DNA of 64,000 nt, taken from contig CAJQUW010006996.1 in the NCBI GenBank assembly GCA_907163375.1, positions 1 to 64,000 on the forward strand. The letters run 5' to 3'. Under the pieces are notes generated by a model. That model saw nothing but the letters and a program-made list of their open reading frames with translations, was not told the origin of the DNA and ran no database searches. Source of the stretch: Prostheceraeus crozeri (taxonomy: Eukaryota; Platyhelminthes; Polycladida; Euryleptidae). Both the position numbers and the translations under genes were made by a program. Below, in pieces: positions 10,331 through 22,045 of the stretch (its first letter is position 1; each line of letters opens with the position of its first letter).

Positions 10331-11935
10331 TTCTGTAGACATGACAGTCTGTAATATAGCAAGTCTATTCGCCATGTACAGGTTTGCTAAGTGTGTACCT
10401 GCAAGGACAGTGCCCGTCAATGCTTGTCCGCTTGCACTCAACCAATAATTCAGTAGGGCATTCAATAGAAAATGCGTTTGAACCTTCATTATCTATTGAT
10501 AACTATCCAATATCCTCTTTTGTTGGTTCTGGATAGCTATCTGTACTCAGCAGTGATTGCTCTCATTCGTAAATAGCCGTCGAAAATCGTCCAAAAGTGC
10601 GGATGTGTATTGTGGTGATCCGCAGATAACTGACTTTTTACCGTGTTTGTCCGCAAGTATCCCTCAGATCTCTCGTTGTCATCCACAAATTTCAAAATAG
10701 CACCTCTGTTTCTCTGCGGTCAAATCTCCCATTCCACTTTAGAGACATTTTGGATGGGGAATCCTACAGACCTAGCTCTTCCTGTTCGGTGGGACATTGA
10801 TCTTCAAGGTGAACAAAAAATGTTTAATTTATTTTAAAAAGTAATGAAATTGTAGGCGATTATTAGAGTTCAATTCTTATGCATTTGTTGACTCTTCTAC
10901 CAAAAAAATACGTTTGAGACGCTGATTAATCGTCTTAGAAGTTTACACAAGAACTTGGTTGACTTTGGAAAGTACACACGAGTTCTCTGCGTGACCAATC
11001 ATTATACAGTAATTGCATTTTTATCTTCAACTTTCTCGTGTAACCAGTGCGACTCAACAATCACTTTACTTCACACGATCATTTTGATTAAAGCAATTCA
11101 TTCACAAAAGAGATAAGCCTGAAACAACTCTAACACTATCATACCGTATTAAAAAGATAAGAACAGGAAGTAAATTCCTGTGATACAGAGAGCAAGCAAC
11201 AGACAGGACATGACGACATTGAATGTATAAGTGACTACATGTCTTTTGAATGTCGCCCTTTCCATAGGATTCGAAAATGATGAGCAGTGCATACAACATA
11301 AGGAAACATTGTCACTCACATGTAGACAGCTTGTCACACAGCAAACAACTACAGTCGTGAAGCCAGATGATGATGAAAGCAAAGTGCTGGAATTTTGAAT
11401 AAGGATGTGAATGATATTCTGCATGTAAGATCATAAATGAAATGTTAGGCACATGTGAGGTAAATTCAAAATGTTTACCGTCAATTCACACAGTACAGAG
11501 AGCATATACATGTAAATCATATGATGGACGTGCACGACAACATTCAAGGAAGGTTCCAGAGGAGAAATGCTGTACCTATACTTGTCAGAACTTCACTTTA
11601 TCAACTTGCAGCTAAATACGCACGGATATCATGATGGATTTGTTTTCAGTCCTATCCATACCGCTGGGCCGGTCCGCCCTCCTTGTCCCTTTTTGCTCCA
11701 AAAAAAGCTTTTAAAACCAAGCTGCCCAACCGCCGCTTTTGTGACTTTAAGCTTTGGCGTTTTTCAAAGCTGTTCACCAAAAATCGTCGGATTTATCTCA
11801 CTGGATGATCAAATTAATGACTCATTTTGAAAAGTGCTTTTATCGAAGGTCTGAAAATGATCACTTTCAGCAAAGATTTTGCATGACAACTTTCAACGCC
11901 TCGATTTTCAATATGAGTGCAGTATTTCATGAACA
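10331..11935. other. Long stretch without a supportable gene
   Basis: Open frames are short. One minus-strand frame at 11149-11424 ends with a hydrophobic segment (MSCLLLALCITGIYFLFLSF) that could be a membrane span, but no start context, splice sites or homology are evident. Nothing else is seen. Confidence 0.4.
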
Positions 11936-12219
11936 CTGTAAGCTGTAGGACACTAATTTATGCACGAAGCCAATATTTCGTGCCACTTAGCGCCTAGTTA
12001 GTGCCTTTCTAGTGCCTCGAGGCACCAGTAGGCGCCACTAGGCACTAATAGGCACCAAACCAAATATCTTTTTATCCAATGAAATCAAAGGAAAAATCAA
12101 TGGGCACGAACTCGGCACTATGTACTTCGTGCCTACTCGGGCCTTGTGTTGGTTAGAATTGATGCCTAAATCTCGTGTCTAATTCAAGCGAAATTTCGTG
12201 CCCTAGAGTTTACAGTGTA
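11936..12219. mobile_element. Palindromic MITE with ACACTGTAA ends
   Basis: It starts ACACTGTAAG (11936) and ends TTACAGTGT (12219). It is rich in variants of TAGTGCC / GGCACTA, for example TAGTGCCTCGAGGCACCA and AGGCGCCACTAGGCACTAA, giving many local palindromes. It has no coding capacity. A target duplication could not be read with confidence. The class is inferred from size, terminal repeats and palindromy. Confidence 0.5.
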
Positions 12220-12331
12220 GAAGTCTCTGCGAATCACATCATGATAACCAAATCCGACAAGCATCGAATAGAGCATTGGAAATAGAAATGTTATGTAGAT
12301 ACTACTTAATTTTTTAGTAGTTTGTGCATGC

Positions 12332-13055
12332 TTAAACTTTAAGCACATTTAAGTATTTGTGCAATTTCCAAATCATTTGAAATCTTCGGCTTTCCTCTTT
12401 ATACTCATATTTGAAGCCTCTCGGAGCTGAATAAAGCCACTTGACAGAAACATTGAAAATCTTTGAAGCTAAATTTTTCACATTCAATACGAGCAGATTT
12501 GAGCTGCATTCCTTACAATGTAAGTCAGCAATAAACAGTTCCCCAATCTTGCTGGACAGATCACCGATCAGGCAAGTCTCCTTGGGATAACCACCGACTC
12601 TCCGACCACCGACACTCACTTTCCGTGATCATGAAATACAAGCGCAGATCCAATGAACGCATCGTTTGGCTCCGCACTCGACACCGTTTCGTGGGGAATC
12701 AGCAGACAGGATTGCAACGCCCCTATCGACGCCACATTCACCGTATCTTCTAGTTCGCTGCACCAGATTGGCTTCCCTTCTTTAAGCTTAATGTGGACCG
12801 TTGTGCGATTTCGCGGCTCTTGTTGTCTTGTGGATTTTCCCATTCTTTTGTGACTGTTGTGGGTCGCTCTCATTGATTTTTGGATTGACCGGATCGTCTC
12901 TATCTCCCCATAATTGCCGTTGGCGGTGTTTGCCAGCTCGTTTGGTATTTGGATTTTTTGCGGTTTTTGTCCGTCCTCGATTTGGAGTGAAAGCTCATCA
13001 CCTGGTATTGTCTGTTGCCATTCTGCATTGCATTGGAGTCACGTCTGTGCTTTAA
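12332..13055 (-). pseudogene. Unassigned degraded coding remnant
   Basis: Minus-strand pieces in different frames read KTAKNPNTKRAGKHRQRQLW (basic N-terminal type), then SELEDTVNVASIGALQSC. They end with ETCLIGDLSSKIGELFIADL and HCKECSSNLLVLNVKNLASK. The CxxC pair after a basic N-terminus resembles the N-terminal zinc-binding part of some animal transposon proteins. The family is not recognised and the frame is broken. It could also be chance. Confidence 0.3.
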
Positions 13056-13539
13056 TCTGTGGCATCGGAGATCGTGCATAGATATCTCACCCTGCGTTAT
13101 CTCGCCTTGTTGTTCAGTGTGTTGGGTCGTCTGGAACTGTCAGTCGTATAAATCAGCTATTATTCAGTCTTCGGTAATCAGACCTTTGCTCGGAAATTCT
13201 GAGAAATCGATTTTCTGGTGGTCATAGCAACTGCAAATTCTTAGCGTGCGTTTCTCGGCCATTGGAATATTCTTGCCTTTTGATAAAAAAAATTGTGTAT
13301 GTCTATGAGCTCACAACCGAAGTCTCCTAAAACTATGAATTTGTGATCTCAAGCGTCTACTGGATCCCCTGCTTTATGAAGGAAGCCCAGTGAGTCTCCT
13401 CAGTTTTGTTTTTTATCAAACTTACGGGTTTTAGATAGTGAAGTCATTTATTGTCGATAGCACAAAAGAACATTCCATGCAAGAACAGACTGCAGTAGTG
13501 TGGCAGCAGGTACATGTAAGACCCTTTCTACGTCTCACA
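13056..13539. other. Spacer, nothing recognised
   Basis: No supportable feature precedes the first TAACGGACGCTCG repeat. Confidence 0.4.
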
Positions 13540-13562
13540 TCCTTACGGGCAATTTCATTTAG

Positions 13563-15675
13563 TAACGGACGCTCGCTCGGAAACTTTTAGAAGCTGTGAA
13601 CGCTTTTAAAAACATTACAGCGCGCTTATTTTGCGGATATAAATGCGTCCCACCAATCTCTATATACCACCAAAAACTCAAATCGAAATTCGTACTGCAG
13701 CGAATTCTACACCCCAAAATGTAGCCGTAACGGACGCTCGCGGAGAAAAACGCGATTTGACTTTTTAATTTTAAATTGAAAAACTCTACGAATTGACATT
13801 AATAAATCCAAATAAATTGCAATTTTCTGAAACTAGAAACAATAAACTTCAAGAATATGCTTTTTATTAGATGATAAACAAAGATGGCTTGATTTTACAG
13901 ACCTGAATTCAACGTTATGGACGCTCCCGTAACGGACGCTCGTTTTGTCCAAGTTCCTAATTTTGTAGATAATTATGCTTTTAACCAACTTTTTCTCGAC
14001 AAAACTTTATGATAGCATTGTGCTACACAGCATTGATGATTTTTTAATAGATTTTTGCAAGTTGACGTTACGGACGCTCGACTTTTTGGTGTTTACGTGT
14101 GATTTCTAAATATCTATTTTATATTCGACTCAGTCAAAATCTTCAAATTCCATTTGAATCTATGTGTATTTAGGAAGCTCAGCACACGTTGTACTGTAAA
14201 TCTAGTGTTGTAGGCCTACATGCACCCGAAGATCACAAAGTTTTGATAATGTTACACAAGTCACACGTGTAGCTTTCCCAGTCTTCTTCGCTATCAATGC
14301 AAGATTGAGGAGCCCACTCCTTACAGCGCAGACAGTGAATCCATTTCTCTGCTGGTAGAGAGTTACTCCAGTAGTCCTCACATGCGACACATTGGACGTC
14401 AGGGCTTGTATCAGGCATTTCAGAGCTGGCCCGATCAGTTGCTTCTTCAGTTGTCTGCATGCTTTTGTTTTCGTGCATTTGACAAATGCAGACGGAGTGA
14501 GGTGTATCGGACATGAGGAATACGTGAGGTGGTCTCAGTAGGCTGAACTTTGTCAGACCGACTTCTACGTCAGTATGCTGGATTTTGAAGATCGCATGAG
14601 CTTCTTTGATGGAAATCAACATATAGGTAGCGCTTGGGGATATAGCGTTTTCCTTCTACAGTAATCTCAATGAACATGTCCTTCTGGCCTGGTGCTTGCC
14701 ACGAAATATTATCCAAGAGGTAGAAGTCTTCTGTTTTTCTCGAAGCCTCTTCTGCTATTTTGCTTCGTCGCGGACATGTGATCTTCAGCTTGTGTGACCT
14801 GAGCAACTCACCCGAAACACGTCGTTTCTTTCTTGGAGACTTCGGCAAGGCGTCCTGAGCTCTCTTCACTTCCTTACCACGGGCCTGTGGTGTGCTGTAA
14901 GGATCTTCAGGCTGATCTATCGTTAAGATAATCTCCTTCTTCATTAATCTGTATTTCTTGTGGCGCTCCTTCATCCTGTGTTGTCTCAACATTTCACCTC
15001 CATTCGATTTGATCTTCTCCCTTGAAATTCGCTTTCTCTCTTTCTTTACGTCGATGTTGCTCGTCGGTGCGTCTAGAATCTCGGTATCGCTTTTGACCGA
15101 TCGATGCTTTGCTCTTATAACCATCCATCGACGCAGTCAAGCAGAGTAATGATGGAGTTTTTATCGGCTTGATTCTGTTGACTTCAACGTCAGGCGAATC
15201 AAAGCCTGGGAATTTAGGTGTTATCGCTTACTTATTGTCTGTCATACAGATCATCAGACGCGGCTAGTTGACTACTCGTGATTCAACGCTGCTGACAGCA
15301 ATGAAATTAAGCCGTCCTGCTCCATCGGTACCTGTGAGAAAATTATTTGTTCGCAGGTTGTCTACAACTTGACTAACTGCTCTGTGTGACATAAAGCACC
15401 TAGCTTTTATCAGATGTACAAGATGAGAACAGATTATACTGAAAAACAAAGGGCAATTAATATTTTTGAAATTTGGTACTTAACGCGTAACGGACGCTCG
15501 CAATTTCAAACTAAAATTGTGACTTGTGAATTACTTCATTCGCTAATTAACCATCATGACCTTATAACTATGGGATAGATGATGGGATAGCTCATAATCT
15601 GAGATGTGACTTTTCTATCACTCTTTGTTTAGGCTGTAGATAAATAAAACGTATCTTAGGCGTAACGGACGCTCA
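13563..15675 (+). repeat. Element A repeat TAACGGACGCTCG (about 7 copies)
   Basis: Copies lie at 13563-13575, 13728-13740, about 13916-13926 (degenerate), 13930-13942, 14068-14080, 15488-15500 and 15663-15675 (last base changed). All are in the same orientation, on both sides of the gene. Chance cannot explain a 13-mer recurring this way. They are likely subterminal protein-binding repeats. Confidence 0.85.
14233..15124 (-). pseudogene. Element A protein: N-terminal transposase region joined to a PHD-like finger
   Basis: The N-terminal part is basic (RKKRRVSGELLRSHKLK). It is followed by FYLLDNISWQAPGQKDMFIE and KRYIPKRYLY. After a one-base shift near 14620 it continues SIKEAHAIFKIQHTDVEVGL, LLRPPHVFLMSDTPHSVCIC and QMHENKSM. 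In B and its relatives the DDE core comes next. Here the chain passes instead to a PHD-like finger: VQCVACEDYWSN, WIHCLRCKEW, CIDSEED and YTCDLC, then stops. The DDE core is therefore missing. A further open frame at 15264-15449 upstream might be an earlier exon, but this is unsupported. Confidence 0.6.
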
Positions 15676-15700
15676 TTTTGGAGGCTCAACATTCAATCCA

Positions 15701-16256
15701 TTTTTTTTCACTAAAACACTTAAGTAATCCAGCAAACGAGTCCACAGTCAAGTAGCCTGGGTCAATCTGTCTTGAAGAAAGCATCTTGTATGCGGCTGGC
15801 CACTTAGCATCCATACACAGTGCGTGATTAAAAAACAGCTAAATTTTCACAAATTTGAAACATTTTCAGCTGTCTGCCGTAAATTGACTGTCATTTTTTT
15901 ATAAGTGGCAGCAAAGTGATATGGTTATTAATTCCTGATGATTTGACGTATTCTTCAAATAAATCAAGCTTCAAAATACTTCTATTCATCAAAAAAATTT
16001 TTACACCGAGGTTGATGCTTACGTGAAATTGCCCTACATTTTTTTGTAATGCTTGTAAAAATTTTGACACCAAAGATTTGTTCTTGAGGTTTCCTACTAT
16101 GGAAAATGAGTTGTTTAACTTAAAAAATCAGCTCACTACGTCCTTGAGTAATGATATTGGACGGATGATATATGACTCCATCTTTGCCGTTTATCGTGCC
16201 ATTCCAATTCTCAACTTAAGAAGTTCAGAAGGCTGTGTCATCTGCTAAGATAAGCA
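15701..16256. other. AT-rich spacer, nothing recognised
   Basis: No coding or repeat signal is supported between element A and the LINE RT segment. Confidence 0.45.
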
Positions 16257-17389
16257 ATACTCTTGGTGCGATGGAGCGAGCAACCATCTCAGCCATTAAC
16301 GATTATCTTTAACAAATGTCTGTTCGAAGCTGACTTACCATCTGTTCGGAGGAATGTTGACATTGTCCCCACACCGAAGACGACTCCTCCGCAACTAATT
16401 GAAACTCGTACAATATGTATCCTACCTGTCCCAGAAAGGACTCCTATTTTCGAAGTGACTTTTTGAATCGCTATGATTAGAGGCATCATGGTTTTAGATC
16501 GAAAAGTTCGACGACTTGTGCTTTGATAGATTTGGTTGACTTTATAACATCGCATATTCAGCATCGATCTGTCACTGCTTGCCATGTCTGCACTGCTGAT
16601 CTAAAGAAGGGTTTTGACCAAATTTCGCATCGAATCTTGCTAAGTAGGATGTTCCGTGATCGATTTAACAATTATCTGACTGCTTTTATGCAGAATTATC
16701 TGTCTGATCGCACACAGTGTGAAGTGGAAAGACTACCGGAGCGTTTCTCAGGAAATTTCAAGTGGATTTCCACAGGGATCAAGTTTGTGTCTTTGATGTT
16801 CAATTATTTTGTTTTCGACTTGCTGCTCTGTGATAATTCTAGTATTCTTCTTCTGAAATATGCTGACGATATAACATTATGTGTGCCAATAATGAAAGCT
16901 GGTGGTACCACGAGTAGTTCGATTTCTGCTGAATTTGATTACATTCTAAGATGGTTGAGCATTAAAAAATGTCCTTCCACAAAGAGAAATGTAGCCAAAT
17001 GCTTGTGACCGACAATCTTGATTTTGACTCCTCTTTGAATCGACAGACATTCCTAATAAAGAATCTGCATAGAATTTGCATGTGAATGCAATTGTCAAAA
17101 TGACATCTTCCAAGTTAAGCGGATTTTGTTAACTGAAACCATTTTTATTAACAAAAAAGCTGGCTTAAACGCCTTTAACACTTGCTGGTAGAACTTAAGA
17201 ACTCTCTTATATGTTGAATGTTGTAATCACGAACACTCAGTTCCTCAATTCCACTTGCCGCACTCCGAGTCAGACGCCTCTACCTGGAGCCAACCTACTT
17301 CGCAAGTAGTGGATTCGGGTTAATCGACTGTGCTTAACGATACACATCGTCACGGATTGCAGAGCCCACATAACAGCTTCATAACATAA
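16257..17389 (+). pseudogene. LINE-2 reverse transcriptase fragment, first copy
   Basis: Frames read PLTIIFNKCLFEADLPSVRR, IVPTPKTTPPQLIETRTICI and LPVPERTP, which is the RT N-terminal region. Then come ALIDLVDFITSHIQHRSVTA, CTADLKKGFDQISHRILLSR with the first catalytic Asp, and LLKYADDITLCVPI with the YADD box. Stops and shifts are present. The 3' part (about 17030-17389) is non-coding or decayed. Positions from about 16487 on recur almost unchanged at 17390-19275. Confidence 0.75.
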
Positions 17390-19275
17390 CATGGCTTCAG
17401 ATCGAAAAGTTCGGCGACTTGTGCTTTGATAGATTTGGTTGAATCAACACCAATCACATACGAAGGATGATATTTCTGTATTTTCTTGGCATATAGTTGT
17501 ATGCTTTTCGTATGTTATTTCAAATGTGGTATGCTTTACATACTAAAGCCATACCAGCACAATGTTAAAAGAAAGCATAAATCATGTCCAAAGTATGTTG
17601 ATTTAAGGCCTTTTGTCAATAAAGATCAGACTGATGTTACTACTGTTCTGTAAGTAGTGAGATAATGACATTCAGGAGTCATACATTCAATACTGAATTC
17701 GATTTCAATACACGCAAGTCTAATGCATTTCATGAATGATCAAAAAGTATTCAACCATCAACAATTATGCATTATGTAATTTAGAAATTAAGCATATTAT
17801 CAATCCGAAATAAACACACATTATAATTCATGAACGCAAGAATAGTTATATTTGAGATATATAAGTCAACATGATTGCATGAACGATATCGTTTGAATGA
17901 ACTGATGTTAATCAACTTGGTTCTTAACGAAGAGCTAACTAAACGTCGTGCTAATGTTGCTAGGCAAGTAGCAACGACGACAATCTTGTGGAGCATATAA
18001 TTCATAATCAATCTAATCTAATTAATTATCGCTCTATATCAAACAAAAAATATTCACGACTGGTATTACCGAAAAAAGTTATTTGACAGTAGCATGTAAT
18101 ACATACAATTTTTGCAGTATGACTTAAAGCTGCACATACGAAATGCATACCAGAGGCATACGAATAAAGATGAAGTTGCATCGGGTCTCGTATATAAAAC
18201 ATACCAACAACTCGTATTTCAGTGTAAAACAGCCAATCAAAGTTAGAATAGTTCGTATCTCTACATACCAATCACATACGAAAGTAAGTGAGATGTGGTA
18301 TGAAAAACATACCAGATCTCTGGATGTAAGCATACGATCTCGTATCAATTGTCATCGTATCAATCTCGTATCAGATGTTAGTTTCAAATTGCATGTGATT
18401 TTGGTATATGTTTTTTCGTATCCAGCTATTTACAGTGTATAACATCGCATATTCAGCATCGATCTGTTATTGCTTGCCATGTCTACACTGCTGATCTAAA
18501 GAAGGGTTTTGACCAAATTTCGCATCGAATCTTGCTAAGTAGGATGTTCCGTGATCGATTTAACAATTATCTGACTGCTTTTATGCAGAATTATCTGTCT
18601 GATCGCACACAGTGTGAAGTGGAAAGACTACCGGAGCGTTTCTCAGGAAATTTCAAGTGGATTTCCACAGGGATCAAGTTTGTGTCTTTGATGTTCAATT
18701 ATTTTGTTTCCGACTTGCTGCTCTGTGATAATTCTAGTATTCTTCTTCTGAAATATGCTGACGATATAACATTATGTGTGCTAATAATGAAAGCTGGTGG
18801 TACCACGAGTAGTTCGATTTCTGCTGAATTTGATTACATTCTAAGATGGTTGAGCATAAACAAAATGTCCTTCCACAAAGAGAAATGTAGCCAAATGCTT
18901 GTGACCGACAATCTTGATTTTGACTCCTCTATGAATTGGCCGACATTCCTACTAAAGAATCTGCATAGAATTTGCATGTGAATGCAATTGTCGAAAGGAC
19001 ATCTTCCAAGTTAAGCGGATTTTGTTAACTGAAGCCATTTTTATTAACAAAAAAGCTGGCTCAAACGCCTTTAACACTTGCTGGTAGAACTTAAGAACTC
19101 TCTTATATGTTGAATGTTGTAATCACGAACACTCAGTTCCTCAATTCCACTTGCCGCACTCCGAGCCAGACGCTTCTACCTGGAGCCAACCTACTTCGCA
19201 AGCAGTGGATTCGGGTTAATCGACTGTGCTTAACACTGCCGTGATACACATCGTCACGGATTACGGAGCCCACAG
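17390..19275 (+). pseudogene. LINE-2 RT fragment, second (tandem) copy, split by an insertion
   Basis: 17390-17443 repeats the start of the first copy, from CATGG-TT-AGATCGAAAAG on. 18438-19275 then repeats the rest, including CTADLKKGFDQISHRILLSR, the YADD box and the same 3' sequence up to GAGCCCACA. The copies differ at only scattered positions by eye, so the duplication is fairly recent. The 994 bp between 17444 and 18437 are absent from the first copy. Confidence 0.8.
17444..18437. mobile_element. Insertion in LINE-2, rich in CATACGA / CATACC repeats
   Basis: The insertion is defined by comparison with the uninterrupted first LINE-2 copy. It contains many scattered copies of CATACGA, CATACCA and their complements. 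CCAATCACATACGAA occurs at both ends (about 17450 and 18270). The right end reads TTTACAGTGTA, like the ACACTGTAA end of the MITE at 11936-12219. It has no credible coding region. A non-autonomous DNA transposon is the best guess. Confidence 0.6.
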
Positions 19276-19481
19276 CTTCCCCGGCAACCTTCCGCCGCTC
19301 CGCAATCCCGACGGACACTTATTGACTTGGCTGAGAGAGTTGTAGATTGATTTGTAATTGTGTTTGCAAAGCGTCTCCATTTCGGATGCGGCTATTGCTG
19401 ATTGGTTGCAGAATACAATCCGCCCTCCGCGTGCCTGTGTTACAGCAGTGCCTTCCTGGCTAATTCACGCTCTCAGCAGAT

Positions 19482-19720
19482 GGTCCGGTGGCCTTGTGGT
19501 TAGAGGGCATGCTTGCACGTCCTCTAGCTCCAACGTCGCTGGTTCGAACCTGCCCACGACTGGCGAGACCGTTCAGGCCGCAACTTGGAAAGCTCACATT
19601 CTGAATTTGTCGTATTTTGAGGTTCATGTGATTCGATGCAATGCTTTAAAAGTCATAGAGGAAAACTGAATCCTCCCGGGTCATGGGTGCGCTTCACAGA
19701 TCGGTACGGAAAGTGCCAAT
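19482..19720 (+). mobile_element. tRNA-derived SINE-like element
   Basis: An A box TGGCCTTGTGGTTAGAGG (19489-19506) and a perfect B box GGTTCGAACCT (19541-19551) are 52 nt apart, close to tRNA spacing. The acceptor and T stems do not fold as a tRNA, so this is a SINE head with an unrelated tail of about 150 bp. No A-rich tail or flanking duplication is clear. Confidence 0.6.
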
Positions 19721-20177
19721 GACAATTTGACAACAAAAATGTCTGCATTTAGGCATTCTTCTAAAGGTCTTTCAAATACATGTCATTCCTTAACTAAAAT
19801 TTCTTGATTTAAAAAGGAAAACAGCTTTGAAATTGAAATGCGTGGAATTTCATGTTGAAAGTATTAGAGAGATTGAGAGAATAGGTCTTTCTCAAAATCA
19901 CACTATTTAAACTTGATCATGTAAAAAAAGTCAGAAAATGGACGTTTTATTGATTGTGAAAAAGTAAATATGGTAAAAGGTAATTTTTCTACCAGGATGA
20001 TGCAATTTGGAGTACGAAAACGATGGCAAGCAATTTGAATATTTGTAAAATTAGCCTTCTCTACATACATACATGTTTATTGAAAATAGATGTTATACAT
20101 ATACGTGTATATACATGCCAAGACCCCGAAAGGAAAAAAATCAAGAGGTGAGAACAAAATCTGATATCTGACTGACT

Positions 20178-20550
20178 TAAATCATTACCAGAACTACAAA
20201 CGTTTCTGGCTTATTTGCCGTCATCAGTGAAGAGAATCAGTGTATCAGATGCCGATAAATCGTCATCCGACTTCCAGACATCTACAATGAATGAAATAAT
20301 TCAAAGCTTGTTCTCAGAGCTCGGGTTCAAAAATTTGAACTTGCAAACACGACTGCAAATTGATTGGATGAAAAATGATTAGGTAATCATATTCGACGAG
20401 ACATATATCAAACATTCAATACGTTTGCGTGGAAACGATCTGATCGGGTATTTCCATAGAGGTATTCCGAAGACGATCAAGCCTTCCCGGGTAATCCTTG
20501 TTCTCGCAATTTATGCTCCTAAATGTTCTCGTCATATGCTCCTATCTCTG
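20178..20550 (+). pseudogene. Unassigned degraded coding remnant with a DDE-like motif
   Basis: A frame interrupted by one stop reads SLPELQTFLAYLPSSVKRIS, MNEIIQSLFSELGFKNLNLQ and TRLQIDWMKND. After the stop it continues VIIFDETYIKHSIRLRGNDL then IGYFHRGIPKTIKPSRVILV. The FDET motif followed by a beta-rich stretch looks like the first Asp motif of a DDE transposase. The superfamily is not recognised. Flanking sequence offers no ends. Confidence 0.45.
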
Positions 20551-21274
20551 TAACAGGCCTTCGAAGCTCTCCCACAGAAAACGTCATTCTGCCTCCTGTA
20601 GCCTACATACAATTATAGATATTTAGACCTCCTTGAGTTCAACATGTATAGATAGATCATAGACTTCTAAATTTCTGCGGACAAATAGTTGAGCAAACTT
20701 TGAAATCATTTTCTACATGATCAGGTCAACCAACATTTGTGGTACAAAAGATCGAATTTTGTAGCTAATCGAAGTGACAAAAAATGACTATTTGAAATGA
20801 GTCTCCTGTGCGATTCATTTCAATGCAGAATGCCAAACATGCATCTGCATACCGCCTCTGGTTGTCAACCGAAATGAAATGATAATGTAGCATCAATACC
20901 TTCCTCTACATAACTAAGAAATTTGATTTTGCAATTGCGTCGACTTAGTAGAAAGAATTATATCCCAACTAAACATTCCGTCTTGTGCAACCTTCACTTC
21001 CATGAATCTGACTTCAATACCACCACGAGGGACATACAGTGTTGTTCGATGAAACTGAATCACTCCATTAAAATTGAGGTACATTCCTGATAACTTCTTT
21101 TTTTGCTACATAGCATATTAATTGCTAAATTAGACTTCACCAATCATTCAGTTAGTTCATATTGGTTATGTTCTGAAACTTTATCATGCCAAATGTTAAC
21201 CTGTAACAAGTTTTCCGTCCAAGACGGACCTTACTAGGACAACTAAGCTTCGGCAGATTTTACTGATACTTGGA

Positions 21275-22017
21275 GTAAAAGTAAAGTGGTTGAAAAATTC
21301 TCGCAAGTACTTTTTGCAGTCTGTACTTTTCTCAGAAATTTACGTGACATGTCAGCTTTCAATAAATCAATTCAGTAGCTCCAGAGACTTCCGATAAATA
21401 GGACACTGGGTCAACACTCAATTGCTTACTAGGCCTATCGTCTATACCAGGTCCAGCACACTATCATCAATGTTTATCGGCTTTGTCACAACGCTAATCA
21501 AATTATCCACGCTACAACTGTTGTTATGGCTCATACTCGATCAGAAGAACATTTTGGAATCAAACTATTGAATTCTATTCATGACTGGAGCCATTGGATG
21601 GCGATACCAAGTGTCTCATCAAACAAAACATCGAATTATTAGCAGGAGAATTTGTTTTTTCCAAGTAAAGTGGCTGAAAAATTCGCGCAAGTACTTTTTA
21701 CAGTCTATATTTTTCACAGAATTTTATGTGATATGTCAGCTTTCAATAAAATCATTCCGTAACTCTAGGAAGTTCCGATAAACTGAACAACTGGTGATCA
21801 CTTGATTGCTTACTGGGCCTTGACTATCGCCCATACCCGGTGCAGCGCAAAATCATCGCTGTCTATCGCTTCTGTGTCAACGCTATTCAAATCATCCACA
21901 GCGCAGCTGTTGGGATGACTCACACTCGATCAGAAGACCTTCATGCAATCAATCTATTGAATTCTATTCATGACTGGCGCCGCTGAATTGCGTAGTGAAG
22001 TAGCGAGTGTCTTATAA
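21275..22017 (+). repeat. Direct repeat of about 350 bp inside the Tc1 element
   Basis: 21275 to about 21620 and 21663 to about 22017 align throughout. Both hold AAAGTGG-TGAAAAATTC-CGCAAGTACTTTTT and TGTCAGCTTTCAATAAA, and both end near TTGAATTCTATTCATGACTG. The copies differ by perhaps a fifth of positions by eye. The repeat forms most of the 5' leader. Confidence 0.75.
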
Positions 22018-22045
22018 AGTAGCAGATCACAGCATTGATAAGACA

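Larger units (their letters stand above)
13540..15700 (-). mobile_element. Sola-like DNA transposon A, internally deleted derivative
   Basis: The extent is set by repeats of TAACGGACGCTCG on both sides of a minus-strand gene. The gene encodes the same N-terminal region as element B (48016-51483) but lacks the catalytic core. Exact ends and target duplication were not found. The Sola assignment rests on similarity to B and on B's 4-bp target duplication. Another DDE superfamily cannot be excluded. Confidence 0.6.

Noticed and set aside
12653-13227. Plus-strand frames with hydrophobic and Cys-rich peptides
   Set aside because: They are shadows of the minus-strand remnant or chance frames, without splice or start support.
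18026-18442. Open frames of 74-99 codons on both strands in the LINE-2 insertion
   Set aside because: They come from the CATACGA/CATACC repeats and have no protein-like character.
19482-19560. A functional tRNA gene
   Set aside because: A and B boxes are good, but acceptor, T and anticodon stems do not pair and A-B spacing is too long. It is a SINE head.
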